A DNA stretch of 62,938 bases from contig CAIMSN010000145.1 of NCBI GenBank assembly GCA_903844135.1, positions 1 to 62,938 on the forward strand. Direction: 5' to 3'. The stretch comes from an uncultured Rhodospirillales bacterium (lineage in GTDB: Bacteria > Pseudomonadota > Alphaproteobacteria > Acetobacterales > Acetobacteraceae). The notes under the pieces are model-generated. The model saw nothing but the letters and a program-made list of their open reading frames with translations, was not told where the DNA came from and searched no databases. This document shows, one piece after another, positions 43,201 to 50,884 of the stretch; within the stretch, counting starts at the first letter, position 1; every line of letters begins with the position of its first letter. The position numbers and the translations under genes are program-made.

Positions 43201-43611
43201 CTGCCGCTCGAATTCGTCGTCGTCGGACACACGCCCGACGACATGGCGCTGATCGATCTCGGCTGCGTCTTCGTGACCGGGGAGTATCGCGACGAGGACG
43301 CGGTGGCGCTGATCGCCGAACAGCAGGCCGATCTCGCCTTCCTGCCGTCGATCTGGCCGGAAACCTGGTGCTTCACCCTCAGTCTCGCCTGGCGGGCGGG
43401 ACTGCCGGCGGCGGTGTTCGACATCGGCGCCCAGGCCGATCGGATTCGCGCCGCCGGGCGTGGCATGGTGCTGCCGCTCGGACTGCCGGTTGCGGACCTG
43501 AATACCGTGCTGCTCCGACTCTGCGGCCGCGACGGTGCGCCTCAACCTGCGGTTACGGGCAGGCAGCCCATTGCGAAGCGCCGGCTGCCGTCGCACCATC
43601 CCGCGTCGTGA
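40297..43611 (+). CDS. Two-module glycosyltransferase (TPR-like + GT2 + GT-B)
   Basis: A 1104-residue protein. Residues ~25-150 are TPR-like helices (GQPEEARRWLERAHRLAPDS). Residues ~165-345 are a region of uncertain fold. Residues ~395-640 are a GT2 module starting VDVVVPVYRHLRRTL, with LLNADTLV as the nucleotide-sugar/metal site (~497-504) and GEENDFCLRARHLGW near the end. Residues ~690-1080 are a GT-B-like module with LLTHRQGGGVEKVV, AWFCQRIALVGPQGRYC and IGGIGREKGYDVLL. It is probably a processive or two-step enzyme building a surface glycan or glycosylating the exported protein. Membrane helices are absent. The ATG at 40297 is 24 nt after the Sel1 gene stop. Donor and acceptor are unknown. 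Confidence 0.88.
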   Translation: MIDGADLDRIPHAGSEPGVRLARITDADRAAWREWATERAQDSFRRGRIATELGQPEEARRWLERAHRLAPDSSTVTFPLAVARLSCGDPDGAIRLLLPLLRRFDLREGWILLGAARLSANAPDEAAAAIAEALRRHAPDRSVAGLLTEIARSAGWPGWCGLSGDGTLKLDRPAGLMRAETALHISLDGVAVRAKGRGERVSLPPGWERAASIAVSRGGRALLGSPIDVAAILRTEGFVEAVDGELTGWIWHPGEPERTPVVTLTDCAGRSVALAMERLAELPTAESPLARPRLLSLDPARLGRLRLADGPVALRGSDGRALAGSPLDPGLERRAAGALAAIQAVASRTVVLARAGLAAPGASAAALVADIGMPPPFLPVPASLVGTRPTVGPARPVDVVVPVYRHLRRTLDCLESVLASLAPGDRAANRAGDRHGLAGTRLVVVEDASPEAALAEALMAMAAAGRIVLIRRPANGGYPASANDGIAACQDRDVVLLNADTLVAPGWLEALRRAAYSAPDVGTATPLSNEATILSYPDQRARNPAPDLAGTRRMTALAAEANGDRVEEIPTGHGFCLYLRRDCLDQAGLLREDLFAQGYGEENDFCLRARHLGWRHVAALGAYVAHEGNVSFGAARTDLMRRNLEILNRLHPGYDALIQAHLASDPLAPARFRLDMARWTRLRRDLPGSVRTAGGERRRAALLLTHRQGGGVEKVVRERARQLRAQGKRPIVLRPEGETVLLSDLSVEESFPNLRFTLPAQFEQLAALLAEDGVEEAEWHHLLGHHPALRGLCARLGVPYDAYIHDYAWFCQRIALVGPQGRYCGEPDPSGCESCIAAQGSNFTEQIGVRALLKRSARELADARRVVAPSEDAARRIARHFPGIRPVVVPWEDDRPDLSLERLASMSSLGPRASVAARAATLARVSPGPGAGPAPDVRPARIVVIGGIGREKGYDVLLDCLADAGARALPLEFVVVGHTPDDMALIDLGCVFVTGEYRDEDAVALIAEQQADLAFLPSIWPETWCFTLSLAWRAGLPAAVFDIGAQADRIRAAGRGMVLPLGLPVADLNTVLLRLCGRDGAPQPAVTGRQPIAKRRLPSHHPAS

Positions 43612-43655
43612 ACCACGCCTCGAACCATGAACGCCCCGACGGGCAGAACGAACGG

Positions 43656-44795
43656 ATGCCGCCGATGTCGCAGACCAGCCCGACACCGAACCAGCGTGTG
43701 GTGACGGAGCTCAAGGTTTCGGCGCATCTCATGCTGCTCGATCCCGGGGTGTTCTGCATCTTCCACAGTCCCGGCACCCAGCCGCCCGATCCCGCCACCG
43801 GCCTGCCCGGGGTGCGCGTCACCCGTCCGCCGGCGACCCCCGCCGAGCTGATGGCGATCAGCACCTTCAATCCGGACGGGTGGCTCGGCGGCGACAACAA
43901 TGCGGCGCTGGTGCGGGTGAACAAGACCCCGTCGCAGGTGCTGGTGACGATCTACCAGGCCGCCGGCAGCGCCCAGGAGGCGCCCAAGCTGCAGGTGCTG
44001 CGGCTGAGCGACCAGAGCAGCGCCGCCCCTGCTCCGACCGGCGTCCAGGCCGGAGCCCAAGCCGGCGCGCAGCGACCGGCGTCCGAGGCGCAGGCGCCCG
44101 GCGGCCCGGTGCAGGGAGCTCAGGCCAGGAGCGCGTCGGCGCAGCCAGACGTTGCGGCAGCGGAGAAACCCGAGGTCGCGGCGCATGTGCAGCGGCATGG
44201 CGACCTGCTGACCAGGCTCGGCGACTGGATGGGCGAGCGCGGCAGCCAGAACTGGATCGAGGGCTTTGCCGTGCTGCCGTCGCGGTTCGTCGAGCCGGCC
44301 GATCTCGAATACCAGGCGGTGCTCGGCAAGGGCTGGCTGTCGCCTTGGGCGGAGGGCGGCAAATATTGCGGTAGCCGGGGCATGGCCCTGCCGATCCTGG
44401 GCCTGAGGGTGCGGCTCAAGGGCGACGCGGCGGCGAAGTTCGATGTCCGCCTGCAGGCGACCTTCATCGACGGTACCGCGATCGGCCCGGTCGATGGCAG
44501 CCAGACCGCGGAGGCGCCCAGCCTGGCACCGCTCGAAGCGTTCAAGATCGAGTTCGTGCCGCGTGGCGATGCGGAGACCGGCGCGGCGCATCCGGCCGCT
44601 TCGGCGCCGCCGTCCAGGGCGGCGAAGCTGCCGCCGAAGCTGGCGTCGAAGCCCGGGAAGCTCCCGCCCGCCAAGCCGGCCGCCACGCCGTCGCGCGGGT
44701 CGGCGCGTCCGGTGGCGCGTGGCACCAAACCTGGCACCCACCCGTCTTCGAAGCCGACCGCCAAGACGCCGATCAAGACCGGCGGTCGGCGCTAG
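43656..44795 (+). CDS. Protein with ChW-like (hydrophobic-W) module and basic Pro/Ala/Lys tail
   Basis: A 379-residue protein without a recognisable signal peptide. Residues ~15-115 are a conserved-looking domain (LMLLDPGVFCIFHSPG, NPDGWLGGDNNAALVRVN). A low-complexity Ala/Gln/Pro linker runs to ~180. Residues ~210-310 contain ILEYQ-like strands with GKGWLSPWAEGGKYCGSRG and LPILGLRVRLKG, the Y...GW..W...G...G pattern of clostridial hydrophobic-W (ChW) repeats, which are cell-surface modules. The last ~70 residues are rich in Pro, Ala, Lys and Ser (KLPPKLASKPGKLPP). ATG 43656 and ATG 43665 are both possible starts. Its place between two glycosyltransferases suggests a role in recognising or carrying the glycan, or as export cargo. 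Function unknown. Confidence 0.7.
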   Translation: MPPMSQTSPTPNQRVVTELKVSAHLMLLDPGVFCIFHSPGTQPPDPATGLPGVRVTRPPATPAELMAISTFNPDGWLGGDNNAALVRVNKTPSQVLVTIYQAAGSAQEAPKLQVLRLSDQSSAAPAPTGVQAGAQAGAQRPASEAQAPGGPVQGAQARSASAQPDVAAAEKPEVAAHVQRHGDLLTRLGDWMGERGSQNWIEGFAVLPSRFVEPADLEYQAVLGKGWLSPWAEGGKYCGSRGMALPILGLRVRLKGDAAAKFDVRLQATFIDGTAIGPVDGSQTAEAPSLAPLEAFKIEFVPRGDAETGAAHPAASAPPSRAAKLPPKLASKPGKLPPAKPAATPSRGSARPVARGTKPGTHPSSKPTAKTPIKTGGRR

Positions 44796-44918
44796 CCCGT
44801 CATCGAACCCGCCGAAGCCGCGATCGTCCGGAGCGAGCCGCCTTTTTCACGCCGCACTGCGTCCTTACCACGACGGCATGCGTTCAGACTCCGTCTCTCC
44901 AAACGTCGCAGGCAACGC

Positions 44919-46142
44919 TTGAGATATCTGTTCGTCCACCAGAACTTCCCGGGGCAGTTCCTGCACCTGGTCCGCCATCTCACCCGGCAGGGCGACAACG
45001 AGGTGGTCTTCATCAGCGAGCCCAACAGCAATGCGATGCCCGGCGTGCGGCGCATCTTCTACAAGATGCCGCGCGGCGCAGCGCCGGAGACCTCGCCGGC
45101 GGCGCAGGAGTTCGAGATCGCCACGCTGCGCGCCGACATGGTCGCCAACATGGCGCGCAGCCTCAAGGATCTCGGCTTCGTCCCCGACATCATCATCGGC
45201 CATCACGGCTGGGGCGAACTGCTCAATCTTCCGGACGTCTATCCGGACGTGCCGATGCTGGGTTACCTGGAATTCTATTACCACACCGACCGGTTCGATA
45301 TCGGCTTCGACCCGGAATTCCCCAACGACCCAGTGATGTATCCGAGGGTCAGGGCGAAGAACGCGGTCAACCTGATCGCGCTGAACAATCACGGCTGGGG
45401 CCAGACCCCGACCCTGTTCCAGAAATCCACCTATCCGGCCTGGGCGCACGACCGGATCACGGTGCTGCCGGAGGGCGTCGACCTGGAGGCCTGCGCGCCG
45501 GACCGGTCGCTCGCGCGCAAGCCGTTCCAGTTGCGCGGCGTGACGGTCCGACCGACCGAGAAGCTGGTCACCTACGTCTCGCGCGACCTGGAACCGTATC
45601 GCGGCTTCCATCGCATGATGCGGGCGCTGCCGAGGATCCTCGACGCGAGGCCCGATGCCAGGGTGATCATCGTCGGCGGCGACGGGGTGAGCTACGGCGC
45701 CAAGCTGGCCAGCGGCACCTGGCGGGAGATCCTGCTGGGCGAGATCGGCGAGCGGCTCGACCTCTCCCGCGTGCATTTCGTCGGCAAACTGGATTATCGC
45801 AGCTACGCCGATCTGCTGAAGCGCTCGGACGCGCATCTCTATCTGACCTACCCGTTCGTCGCGTCCTGGTCGCTCAGGGAGGCGCTGGCGACCGGATGCG
45901 CGATCGTCGGCAGCCGGACCGCGCCGGTCGAGGAGTTCATCACCCACGGCAGGAACGGCCTGCTGGTGCCGTTCCACGACAGCGACGCGCTGGCCGACAG
46001 CGTGCTGGAACTGCTCGAGAACACCACGCTGGCGCAGAAGCTCCGCCGCGCCGCCCGCAAGGACGCCGAGCGCACCTTGTCGATGAGCGACTACCTGGCG
46101 AACTACGAGGCGCTGATCGAACGGACGATCGCCGCGGCCTGA
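44919..46142 (+). CDS. GT4-type glycosyltransferase
   Basis: A 407-residue GT-B glycosyltransferase. The N-terminal half opens with RYLFVHQNFPGQFLHLVRHL and contains IIGHHGWGELLNLPDVYPDVP. The C-terminal half has the GT4 donor site features LVTYVSRDLEPYRGFHRMM, VIIVGGDGVSYG, VHFVGKLDYRSYADLL, and SLREALATGCAIVGSRTAPVEEF with the EX7E-type glutamates. The start is a TTG at 44919, since the protein begins precisely with the conserved RYLFVHQNFPGQF. It is the last gene of the secretion locus, convergent with ppa (22-nt gap). It likely adds a sugar (mannose-type by family) to the same glycan as the two-module enzyme. Confidence 0.9.
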   Translation: MRYLFVHQNFPGQFLHLVRHLTRQGDNEVVFISEPNSNAMPGVRRIFYKMPRGAAPETSPAAQEFEIATLRADMVANMARSLKDLGFVPDIIIGHHGWGELLNLPDVYPDVPMLGYLEFYYHTDRFDIGFDPEFPNDPVMYPRVRAKNAVNLIALNNHGWGQTPTLFQKSTYPAWAHDRITVLPEGVDLEACAPDRSLARKPFQLRGVTVRPTEKLVTYVSRDLEPYRGFHRMMRALPRILDARPDARVIIVGGDGVSYGAKLASGTWREILLGEIGERLDLSRVHFVGKLDYRSYADLLKRSDAHLYLTYPFVASWSLREALATGCAIVGSRTAPVEEFITHGRNGLLVPFHDSDALADSVLELLENTTLAQKLRRAARKDAERTLSMSDYLANYEALIERTIAAA

Positions 46143-46164
46143 CTGAACCGCAAGGGTCGGCGCC

Positions 46165-46692
46165 TCAGCGCTTGGTGGCGGCGGCCAGCGAGTCCAGGAT
46201 CACCTGCCCGGCTTCCTCGCGTCCGGCCCAGCCGGTCACCTTCACCCACTTGCCCTTCTCGAGGTCCTTGTAGCGGGTGAAGAAATGCTCGATCGCCTGG
46301 CGGGTGATCTCCGGCAACTGGGCCACCTCGCTGATCTCGGTGAACTGGGTGTGCATCTTGTCGTGCGGCACGCAGACGATCTTCTCGTCCATGCCGCTCT
46401 CGTCCTCCATCTTGAGCATGCCGATCGGCCGCGCGCGGATCACGGCACCCGGCACCATCGGCGCCGGCGCCAGCACCAGCGCGTCGGCCGGGTCTCCGTC
46501 GGCGGCCAGCGTGTTGGGAATGAAGCCGTACGCCGCCGGATAGGCCATCGGCGTGAACAGGAAGCGATCGACGAACACCGCGCCGCTCTCCTTGTCGATC
46601 TCGTACTTGACCGAGGAGCCCTGCGGGATCTCGATGACGACGTTGATGTCCCAGGGGACGTCCTTGCCGGGGCTGATCTTGGAGACGTCCAT
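46165..46692 (-). CDS. ppa: Inorganic pyrophosphatase, family I
   Basis: A 175-residue soluble hydrolase of pyrophosphate. Active-site features are IEIPQGSSVKYEID, FLFTPMAYPAAYGFIPNT, and DGDPADALVL (metal-binding DGDPxD). Then come MEDESGMDEKIVCVP and HFFTRYKDLEKGKWV. Length and order match bacterial family I enzymes. ATG 46692 begins the conserved N-terminus (MDVSKISPGKDVPWDINVV) with AGGA upstream; the longer open frame contains unrelated residues. Cytosolic housekeeping function. It is convergent with the GT4 gene and divergent from the tRNA. Confidence 0.95.
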   Translation of the reverse strand: MDVSKISPGKDVPWDINVVIEIPQGSSVKYEIDKESGAVFVDRFLFTPMAYPAAYGFIPNTLAADGDPADALVLAPAPMVPGAVIRARPIGMLKMEDESGMDEKIVCVPHDKMHTQFTEISEVAQLPEITRQAIEHFFTRYKDLEKGKWVKVTGWAGREEAGQVILDSLAAATKR

Positions 46693-46806
46693 GGGGTCCT
46701 GCCTTGGCTTGCGATGGTCGCGATTGCGGCCAGACCGTATCGGTGCCGCCATGGCTTGCCAAGCTTGCCAAAGCGCCGGGTTTGGGCGATTTGATGGCCG
46801 GCTTGT

Positions 46807-46879
46807 GCGCCTGTAGCTCAATGGTTAGAGCGGGCCGCTCATAACGGCTTGGTTGCGGGTTCGAGTCCTGCCGGGCGCA
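46807..46879 (+). tRNA. tRNA with CAU anticodon (probably tRNA-Ile2)
   Basis: A full cloverleaf is visible. The acceptor pairs 46807-46813 with 46872-46878 (one G-T pair), with discriminator A at 46879. The D arm is GCTC/GAGC, the anticodon stem 46833-46837 / 46845-46849 with loop CTCATAA, and the T arm GCGGG/CCTGC with TTCGAGT. The 3' CCA is not encoded. Anticodon CAT could be Met or Ile2. The short D-loop (AATGGTTA) and the TTGGTTGC variable region resemble tRNA-Ile2, which TilS modifies to read AUA. It lacks initiator features. Confidence 0.9.
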
Positions 46880-46964
46880 TGTCCGCCCCCGTGGCGCGCC
46901 CAGGGCAGCGACCTGGCGCGCCGCGAGCCGATCGCCGACCACCCCTCCTGTCCGGAGCCTCGCC

Positions 46965-48644
46965 ATGGCCGCCTACCAGTATGTCTATGTGATGAAGGAC
47001 CTGACGAAGGCGTTTCCCGGCGGCCGCGAGGTCTTCAAGGGAATCACCCTGTCCTTCCTGCCGGGGGTCAAGATCGGCGTGCTCGGCGTCAACGGCGCCG
47101 GCAAGTCCACCCTGCTCAAGATCATCGCCGGCATCGAGAAGGATTATGGCGGCGAGGCCTGGGCGGCGGAGGGCGTGCGGATCGGCTATCTCGAACAGGA
47201 GCCCAAGCTCGACGAGAGCCTGACCGTCGGCGAGAACGTGGCGCTCGGTTTCGGCACGCTGAAGACCGCGGTCGACCGCTTCAACGAGATCTCGATGAAG
47301 TTCGCCGAGCCGATGGAGGAGGAGGAGATGAACGCCCTTCTTGCCGAGCAGTCGACCCTGCAGGAGGAGATCGAGGCCAAGGATGGCTGGGAGCTCGACC
47401 GCAAGATCGAGATCGCGCTCGGCGCGCTCGCCTGTCCGCCGGCCGACAGCAAGGTGGGGATGCTGTCCGGCGGCGAGCGGCGGCGGGTGGCGCTGTGCCG
47501 GCTGCTGCTGGAGAAGCCGGACATCCTGCTGCTCGACGAGCCGACCAACCATCTCGACGCGGAGAGCGTGGCCTGGCTGGAGCGCACGCTGCGCGACTAC
47601 GAGGGCACCGTGATGGTCATCACCCACGACCGCTACTTCCTCGACAACGTCACCAACTGGATCCTCGAGATCGAGCGTGGCCGCGGCTACCCGTTCGAGG
47701 GCAACTACTCGTCCTGGCTGACTCAGAAGCGCAAACGCCTGCAGCAGGAGGAAAAGGAGGAGAGCGCCCGCAGCCGCGCCCTGGCCGCCGAGCAGGAATG
47801 GATCGGCGCCAGCCCGAAGGCGCGGCAGGCCAAGAACAAGGCCCGCATCCAGAAATACGAGGAGATGCTGGCGCAGAGTCACGACCGCGCCACCGGCACC
47901 GCCGACATCGTCATCCAGCCCGGCCCGCGCCTGGGCGGCACGGTCATCGAGGCCGACAAGCTGCGCAAGGGGTTCGGCAACCGCATGCTGATCGAGGATC
48001 TCGACTTCAAGCTGCCGCCCGGCGGCATCGTGGGCGTGATCGGACCGAACGGCGCCGGCAAATCGACCCTGTTCAAGATGATCACCGGCGACGACAAGCC
48101 GGATGGCGGCGCGCTCAAGATCGGCGAGACGGTCAAGCTCGGCTATGTCGACCAGAGCCGCAATTCGCTCGACGACGACAACACCGTCTGGCAGGAGATC
48201 ACCGGCGGCACCGACGTGATCTATCTCGGCAAGCGCGCGGTGCAGAGCCGGGCCTATGTCGGCGCCTTCAACTTCAAGGGCTCCGACCAGCAGAAGAAGG
48301 TCGGCATCCTCTCCGGCGGCGAGCGCAACCGGGTGCATCTGGCCAAGATGCTGCGCAAGGAGAGCAACGTCATCCTGCTCGACGAGCCGACCAACGATCT
48401 CGACGTCGACACGCTGCGCGCCCTGGAGGACGCCCTGTCCGAATTCGCCGGCTGCGCCGTGATCATCAGCCACGACCGCTGGTTCCTGGATCGCCTCGCC
48501 ACCCACATCCTGGCGTTCGAGGGGGACAGCCACGTCGAGTGGTTCGAGGGTAATTTCCAGGCCTACGAAGAGGACAAGCGACGCCGTCTCGGCGAGCACG
48601 CCACCGATCCGGCGCGGATCAAGTACCGGCCGCTGGCGCGCTGA
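46965..48644 (+). CDS. ettA: Energy-dependent translational throttle protein EttA (ABC-F)
   Basis: A 559-residue ABC-F ATPase without membrane domains. Two NBDs carry GVNGAGKST and GPNGAGKST, signatures LSGGERRR and LSGGERNR, and DEPTNHLD / DEPTNDLD. The N-terminal YQYVYVMKDLTKAF and the acidic/Glu-rich arm insert in the first NBD (FAEPMEEEEM) are EttA-typical. A charged linker (TQKRKRLQQEEKEE) joins the halves, and RIKYRPLAR closes the chain. It binds the ribosomal E site and gates the first peptide bond according to ATP/ADP ratio. ATG 46965 has GGAG at an 8-nt spacer. It lies directly after the tRNA gene. Confidence 0.95.
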   Translation: MAAYQYVYVMKDLTKAFPGGREVFKGITLSFLPGVKIGVLGVNGAGKSTLLKIIAGIEKDYGGEAWAAEGVRIGYLEQEPKLDESLTVGENVALGFGTLKTAVDRFNEISMKFAEPMEEEEMNALLAEQSTLQEEIEAKDGWELDRKIEIALGALACPPADSKVGMLSGGERRRVALCRLLLEKPDILLLDEPTNHLDAESVAWLERTLRDYEGTVMVITHDRYFLDNVTNWILEIERGRGYPFEGNYSSWLTQKRKRLQQEEKEESARSRALAAEQEWIGASPKARQAKNKARIQKYEEMLAQSHDRATGTADIVIQPGPRLGGTVIEADKLRKGFGNRMLIEDLDFKLPPGGIVGVIGPNGAGKSTLFKMITGDDKPDGGALKIGETVKLGYVDQSRNSLDDDNTVWQEITGGTDVIYLGKRAVQSRAYVGAFNFKGSDQQKKVGILSGGERNRVHLAKMLRKESNVILLDEPTNDLDVDTLRALEDALSEFAGCAVIISHDRWFLDRLATHILAFEGDSHVEWFEGNFQAYEEDKRRRLGEHATDPARIKYRPLAR

Positions 48645-48690
48645 TCCGGGCGCGCCGGCCGCCGACGGGCGCGCCGTCCTGAAGCCGCCG

Positions 48691-49200
48691 GTGCCGATCG
48701 GACGCGTGGTCGGGACCGCGCGTCTGGTCCTGGCCCCGGTCGGCTGGCGCGACCTGGACGACATGGTCCGGCTGAAGGGCGATGCCGGCGCGTTCGGACT
48801 GATGCTGGGCGGGGTGCGCAGCCGGGTGCAGTCGGAGGCGGAGATGGCCGAGGACGTGGCCTTCTGGGCCCGTCGCGGCCTCGGCATCTTCACCATCCGC
48901 GAGGCCGGACGGTTCGTCGGCATGACCGGGCTGCACGAGCGGCCGGACGGTCGCGGCCTCGGCCTGCGCTTCGCCCTGTTCCCCGCCGCGCGCGGCCGCG
49001 GCGTCGCCCGCGAGGCGGCGGCGGCGGCGCTCCGCTTCGCGCACGATGCCGGCGAGACGCGCGTGGTGGCGATCGCGCGGGAGACCAATTTCGCCTCCCG
49101 CACCACGCTGGGCGGGATCGGCATGAGCGTCTGCGATCGGTTCGATCGCGACGGCTACGTCATGCTGGTCTACGAGAGCGTGCGCACGCCCCCCTGCTGA
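48691..49200 (+). CDS. GNAT-family N-acetyltransferase (RimJ/RimL-like)
   Basis: A 169-residue acetyltransferase. It begins with TARLVLAPVGWRDLDDMVRL, the usual RimJ/RimL-like opening, and has FTIREAGRFVGMTGLHE and LFPAARGRGVAREAAAAAL, the acetyl-CoA pyrophosphate loop (R/QxxGxG/A form). ETNFASRTTLGGIGMSV gives the C-terminal helix. The start is GTG at 48691, 46 nt after ettA, with only a weak ribosome-binding site. The acceptor is unknown: a ribosomal protein, tRNA or small molecule. It is convergent with mlaC across a strong GC hairpin. Confidence 0.85.
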   Translation: MPIGRVVGTARLVLAPVGWRDLDDMVRLKGDAGAFGLMLGGVRSRVQSEAEMAEDVAFWARRGLGIFTIREAGRFVGMTGLHERPDGRGLGLRFALFPAARGRGVAREAAAAALRFAHDAGETRVVAIARETNFASRTTLGGIGMSVCDRFDRDGYVMLVYESVRTPPC

Positions 49201-49222
49201 ACGGCGGCCTGAACGGCGGGCC

Positions 49223-49242
49223 GGGCGCCGGCCCCGGCGCCC
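49223..49242. terminator. Perfect GC hairpin between convergent genes
   Basis: GGGCGCCG (49223-49230), loop GCCC, CGGCGCCC (49235-49242) form a perfect 8-bp stem in the 51-nt gap between the convergent acetyltransferase and mlaC. It is a likely bidirectional transcript barrier, though it lacks a T-tract. Confidence 0.5.
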
Positions 49243-49251
49243 GATCGAGGG

Positions 49252-49905
49252 TCAGGACTGCCGTGCGATCTTGCTCTCCAGCGCGTTCAGCAGCGCGTCG
49301 ATGCTGTTGCCGTTATGCGCCAGATAGCTGGCATAGTCGCTGCGCTGGGTCACGCTCAGGCTGACGCCCTCGATCACCACGTCGTCGATCTTCGGCGCGC
49401 CTCCGGCATGGCTGACGACCCACTGCACGTTGGCGGTGGGCTGGCCGGGGCGGGTGATGATGGTGGTCACGTAGCTCTTGCCGTCCTGAACGATGGCGTT
49501 CCCGACGCTGATGCCGACGCCGCGATATTCGCCGAGCTTGTCGTCGATCGCGTTGGTCAGGACCTTGTGGAACAGGGCCAGGTAGCGCTGCTGCTGGTCC
49601 GGGGTCGCGGTGCGCCAGAACCGGCCGAGGCAGGAGCGGGCGATGTAGTCGATGTCCACGTCCTGGTTCAGCATCGGCTGAAGCTGGGCCTTCTTCTCGG
49701 CGTTGCTGCCGCCGCCGTTCACCACGGCGACCAGCCTCTGGCCGAGCGACTGGATGAAGGCGGTGTCCGCGGCGGCGTCCGCGGAGGCGGCCTGGGCCAG
49801 CGCCTGGGTTGGCGCCGCGACGCTCAGCGGCGCCAGGGCCGCGCCGGCCAGGGCGGCCGACAGGAGCGTGGCGCGGGCGATCGTGGGAAGCTTGGTCATG
49901 GTCAT
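49252..49905 (-). CDS. mlaC: MlaC-family phospholipid-binding periplasmic protein
   Basis: A 217-residue protein of the MlaC/Ttg2D family, which shuttles phospholipids between the outer-membrane MlaA complex and the inner-membrane MlaFEDB transporter. A Sec signal is clear (hydrophobic ARATLLSAALAGAALAP, cleavage around TQALAQA near residue 37). The mature part has DIDYIARSCLGRFWRTATPDQQQRYLALF, the typical family signature, plus VDGKSY-like and VSLSVTQRSDYASYL segments. ATG 49905 has GGGA upstream; an internal ATG two codons later is also possible. It follows mlaA by 32 nt on the same strand. The mlaFED genes are not in the window. Confidence 0.9.
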   Translation of the reverse strand: MTMTKLPTIARATLLSAALAGAALAPLSVAAPTQALAQAASADAAADTAFIQSLGQRLVAVVNGGGSNAEKKAQLQPMLNQDVDIDYIARSCLGRFWRTATPDQQQRYLALFHKVLTNAIDDKLGEYRGVGISVGNAIVQDGKSYVTTIITRPGQPTANVQWVVSHAGGAPKIDDVVIEGVSLSVTQRSDYASYLAHNGNSIDALLNALESKIARQS

Positions 49906-49937
49906 GTCGTCCCGTTCAGTGCCCGTTCCGTGCCCGC

Positions 49938-50738
49938 TCAGCGCGCATACCAGTCCGGAACGGTCATCCGGTGGTCGTCCTGCATGGTCTTGATCTCGGC
50001 GTTGGTGTGCTGCCGATACAGACTGCGGATCGTCGCGTAGGGGTCTAGCGCGTTCTTCTTCACCTGGTCGAGGTCGCCCAGCAGCGCCGCACGGGCCGAC
50101 ACGATGCTGACGCCGTAGAGCGCATAGTTGAGCGTGATCAGCCCGTAGCCGCGCGGCACGTAGTTCAGCGGCGCCAGGGCGATATCCATGCCATACCCGG
50201 TCAGCGCCCGCGGGCTGGACGGCCCGAGCAGCGGCAGGAACAGATAGGGCCCGGACGGCAGACCCCATTGCGCCAGCGTCATGCCGCCATCGGCGATATG
50301 GGCCGGATAGCCCCACCCCTTGGCGACATCGAGCACGCCGGCGACGCCGACCGTCGAGTTGATCAGGAAGCGCATGAAGGTGTCGCCGGCACGGGCCGGC
50401 TTGGCCTCGAACACGTCGTTGAAGAACACCGCCGGGCTGGCGAGATTGCTGAGCACGTTGGCGACCCCGGTGCGGGCCGGCAGCGGCACCGCCCAGACAT
50501 AGGCCTGCGCGACCGGCTTGAGGGTATAGGCGTCGACCTTGTCGCTGACGTTGTAGAGCACCCGGTTGGTCGGCTCGAGCGGGTCGTTGCGCTGCTGGTA
50601 GTCGGCCAGCCCGGCCGGGTCGGTCGGCTTGTCGGCGCAGGCGGCGACGCCGAGCAGCAGAAGCGCGGCACCGCCGGCCCGTGCGGCCAAGGTGCGTCCC
50701 GCGCGACGCGTCAGGCTGGGGCGTTTCTCCGGATACAT
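49938..50738 (-). CDS. mlaA: MlaA (VacJ) outer-membrane lipoprotein
   Basis: A 266-residue lipoprotein. The signal ends with LLLGVAAC, a lipobox placing the acylated Cys near residue 34. The mature domain has NDPLEPTNRVLYNVSD, VWAVPLPARTGVANVLSNLASPAVFFND, RFLINSTVGVAGVLDVAKGWG and GPYLFLPLLGPSSPR, all characteristic of MlaA. It removes mislocalised phospholipids from the outer leaflet and passes them to MlaC, whose gene follows. The ATG at 50738 is divergent from metF (147-nt gap). The C-terminus is somewhat longer than the conserved core (MTVPDWYAR). Confidence 0.93.
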   Translation of the reverse strand: MYPEKRPSLTRRAGRTLAARAGGAALLLLGVAACADKPTDPAGLADYQQRNDPLEPTNRVLYNVSDKVDAYTLKPVAQAYVWAVPLPARTGVANVLSNLASPAVFFNDVFEAKPARAGDTFMRFLINSTVGVAGVLDVAKGWGYPAHIADGGMTLAQWGLPSGPYLFLPLLGPSSPRALTGYGMDIALAPLNYVPRGYGLITLNYALYGVSIVSARAALLGDLDQVKKNALDPYATIRSLYRQHTNAEIKTMQDDHRMTVPDWYAR

Positions 50739-50884
50739 ACTCGACCTCGGCTTGTCTCGATGCCGGGCTTGGCCCCGGACGCAGGCAGGCGCCTACTCTT
50801 GCATCTGTCTAACATGGGATTGGCAACACGCAATCCAGTCCCGTGCTTGCGCCCGGCCGGACGCTGCCTCACATGGGGATCATC

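Noticed and set aside
46807-46879. tRNA gene as an integration site for a mobile element
   Set aside because: No integrase, direct repeat of the tRNA 3' end or atypical genes follow; the next gene is ettA.
50739-50884. SAM/SAH riboswitch before metF
   Set aside because: No SAM-II, SAM-V or SAH consensus found in the leader.
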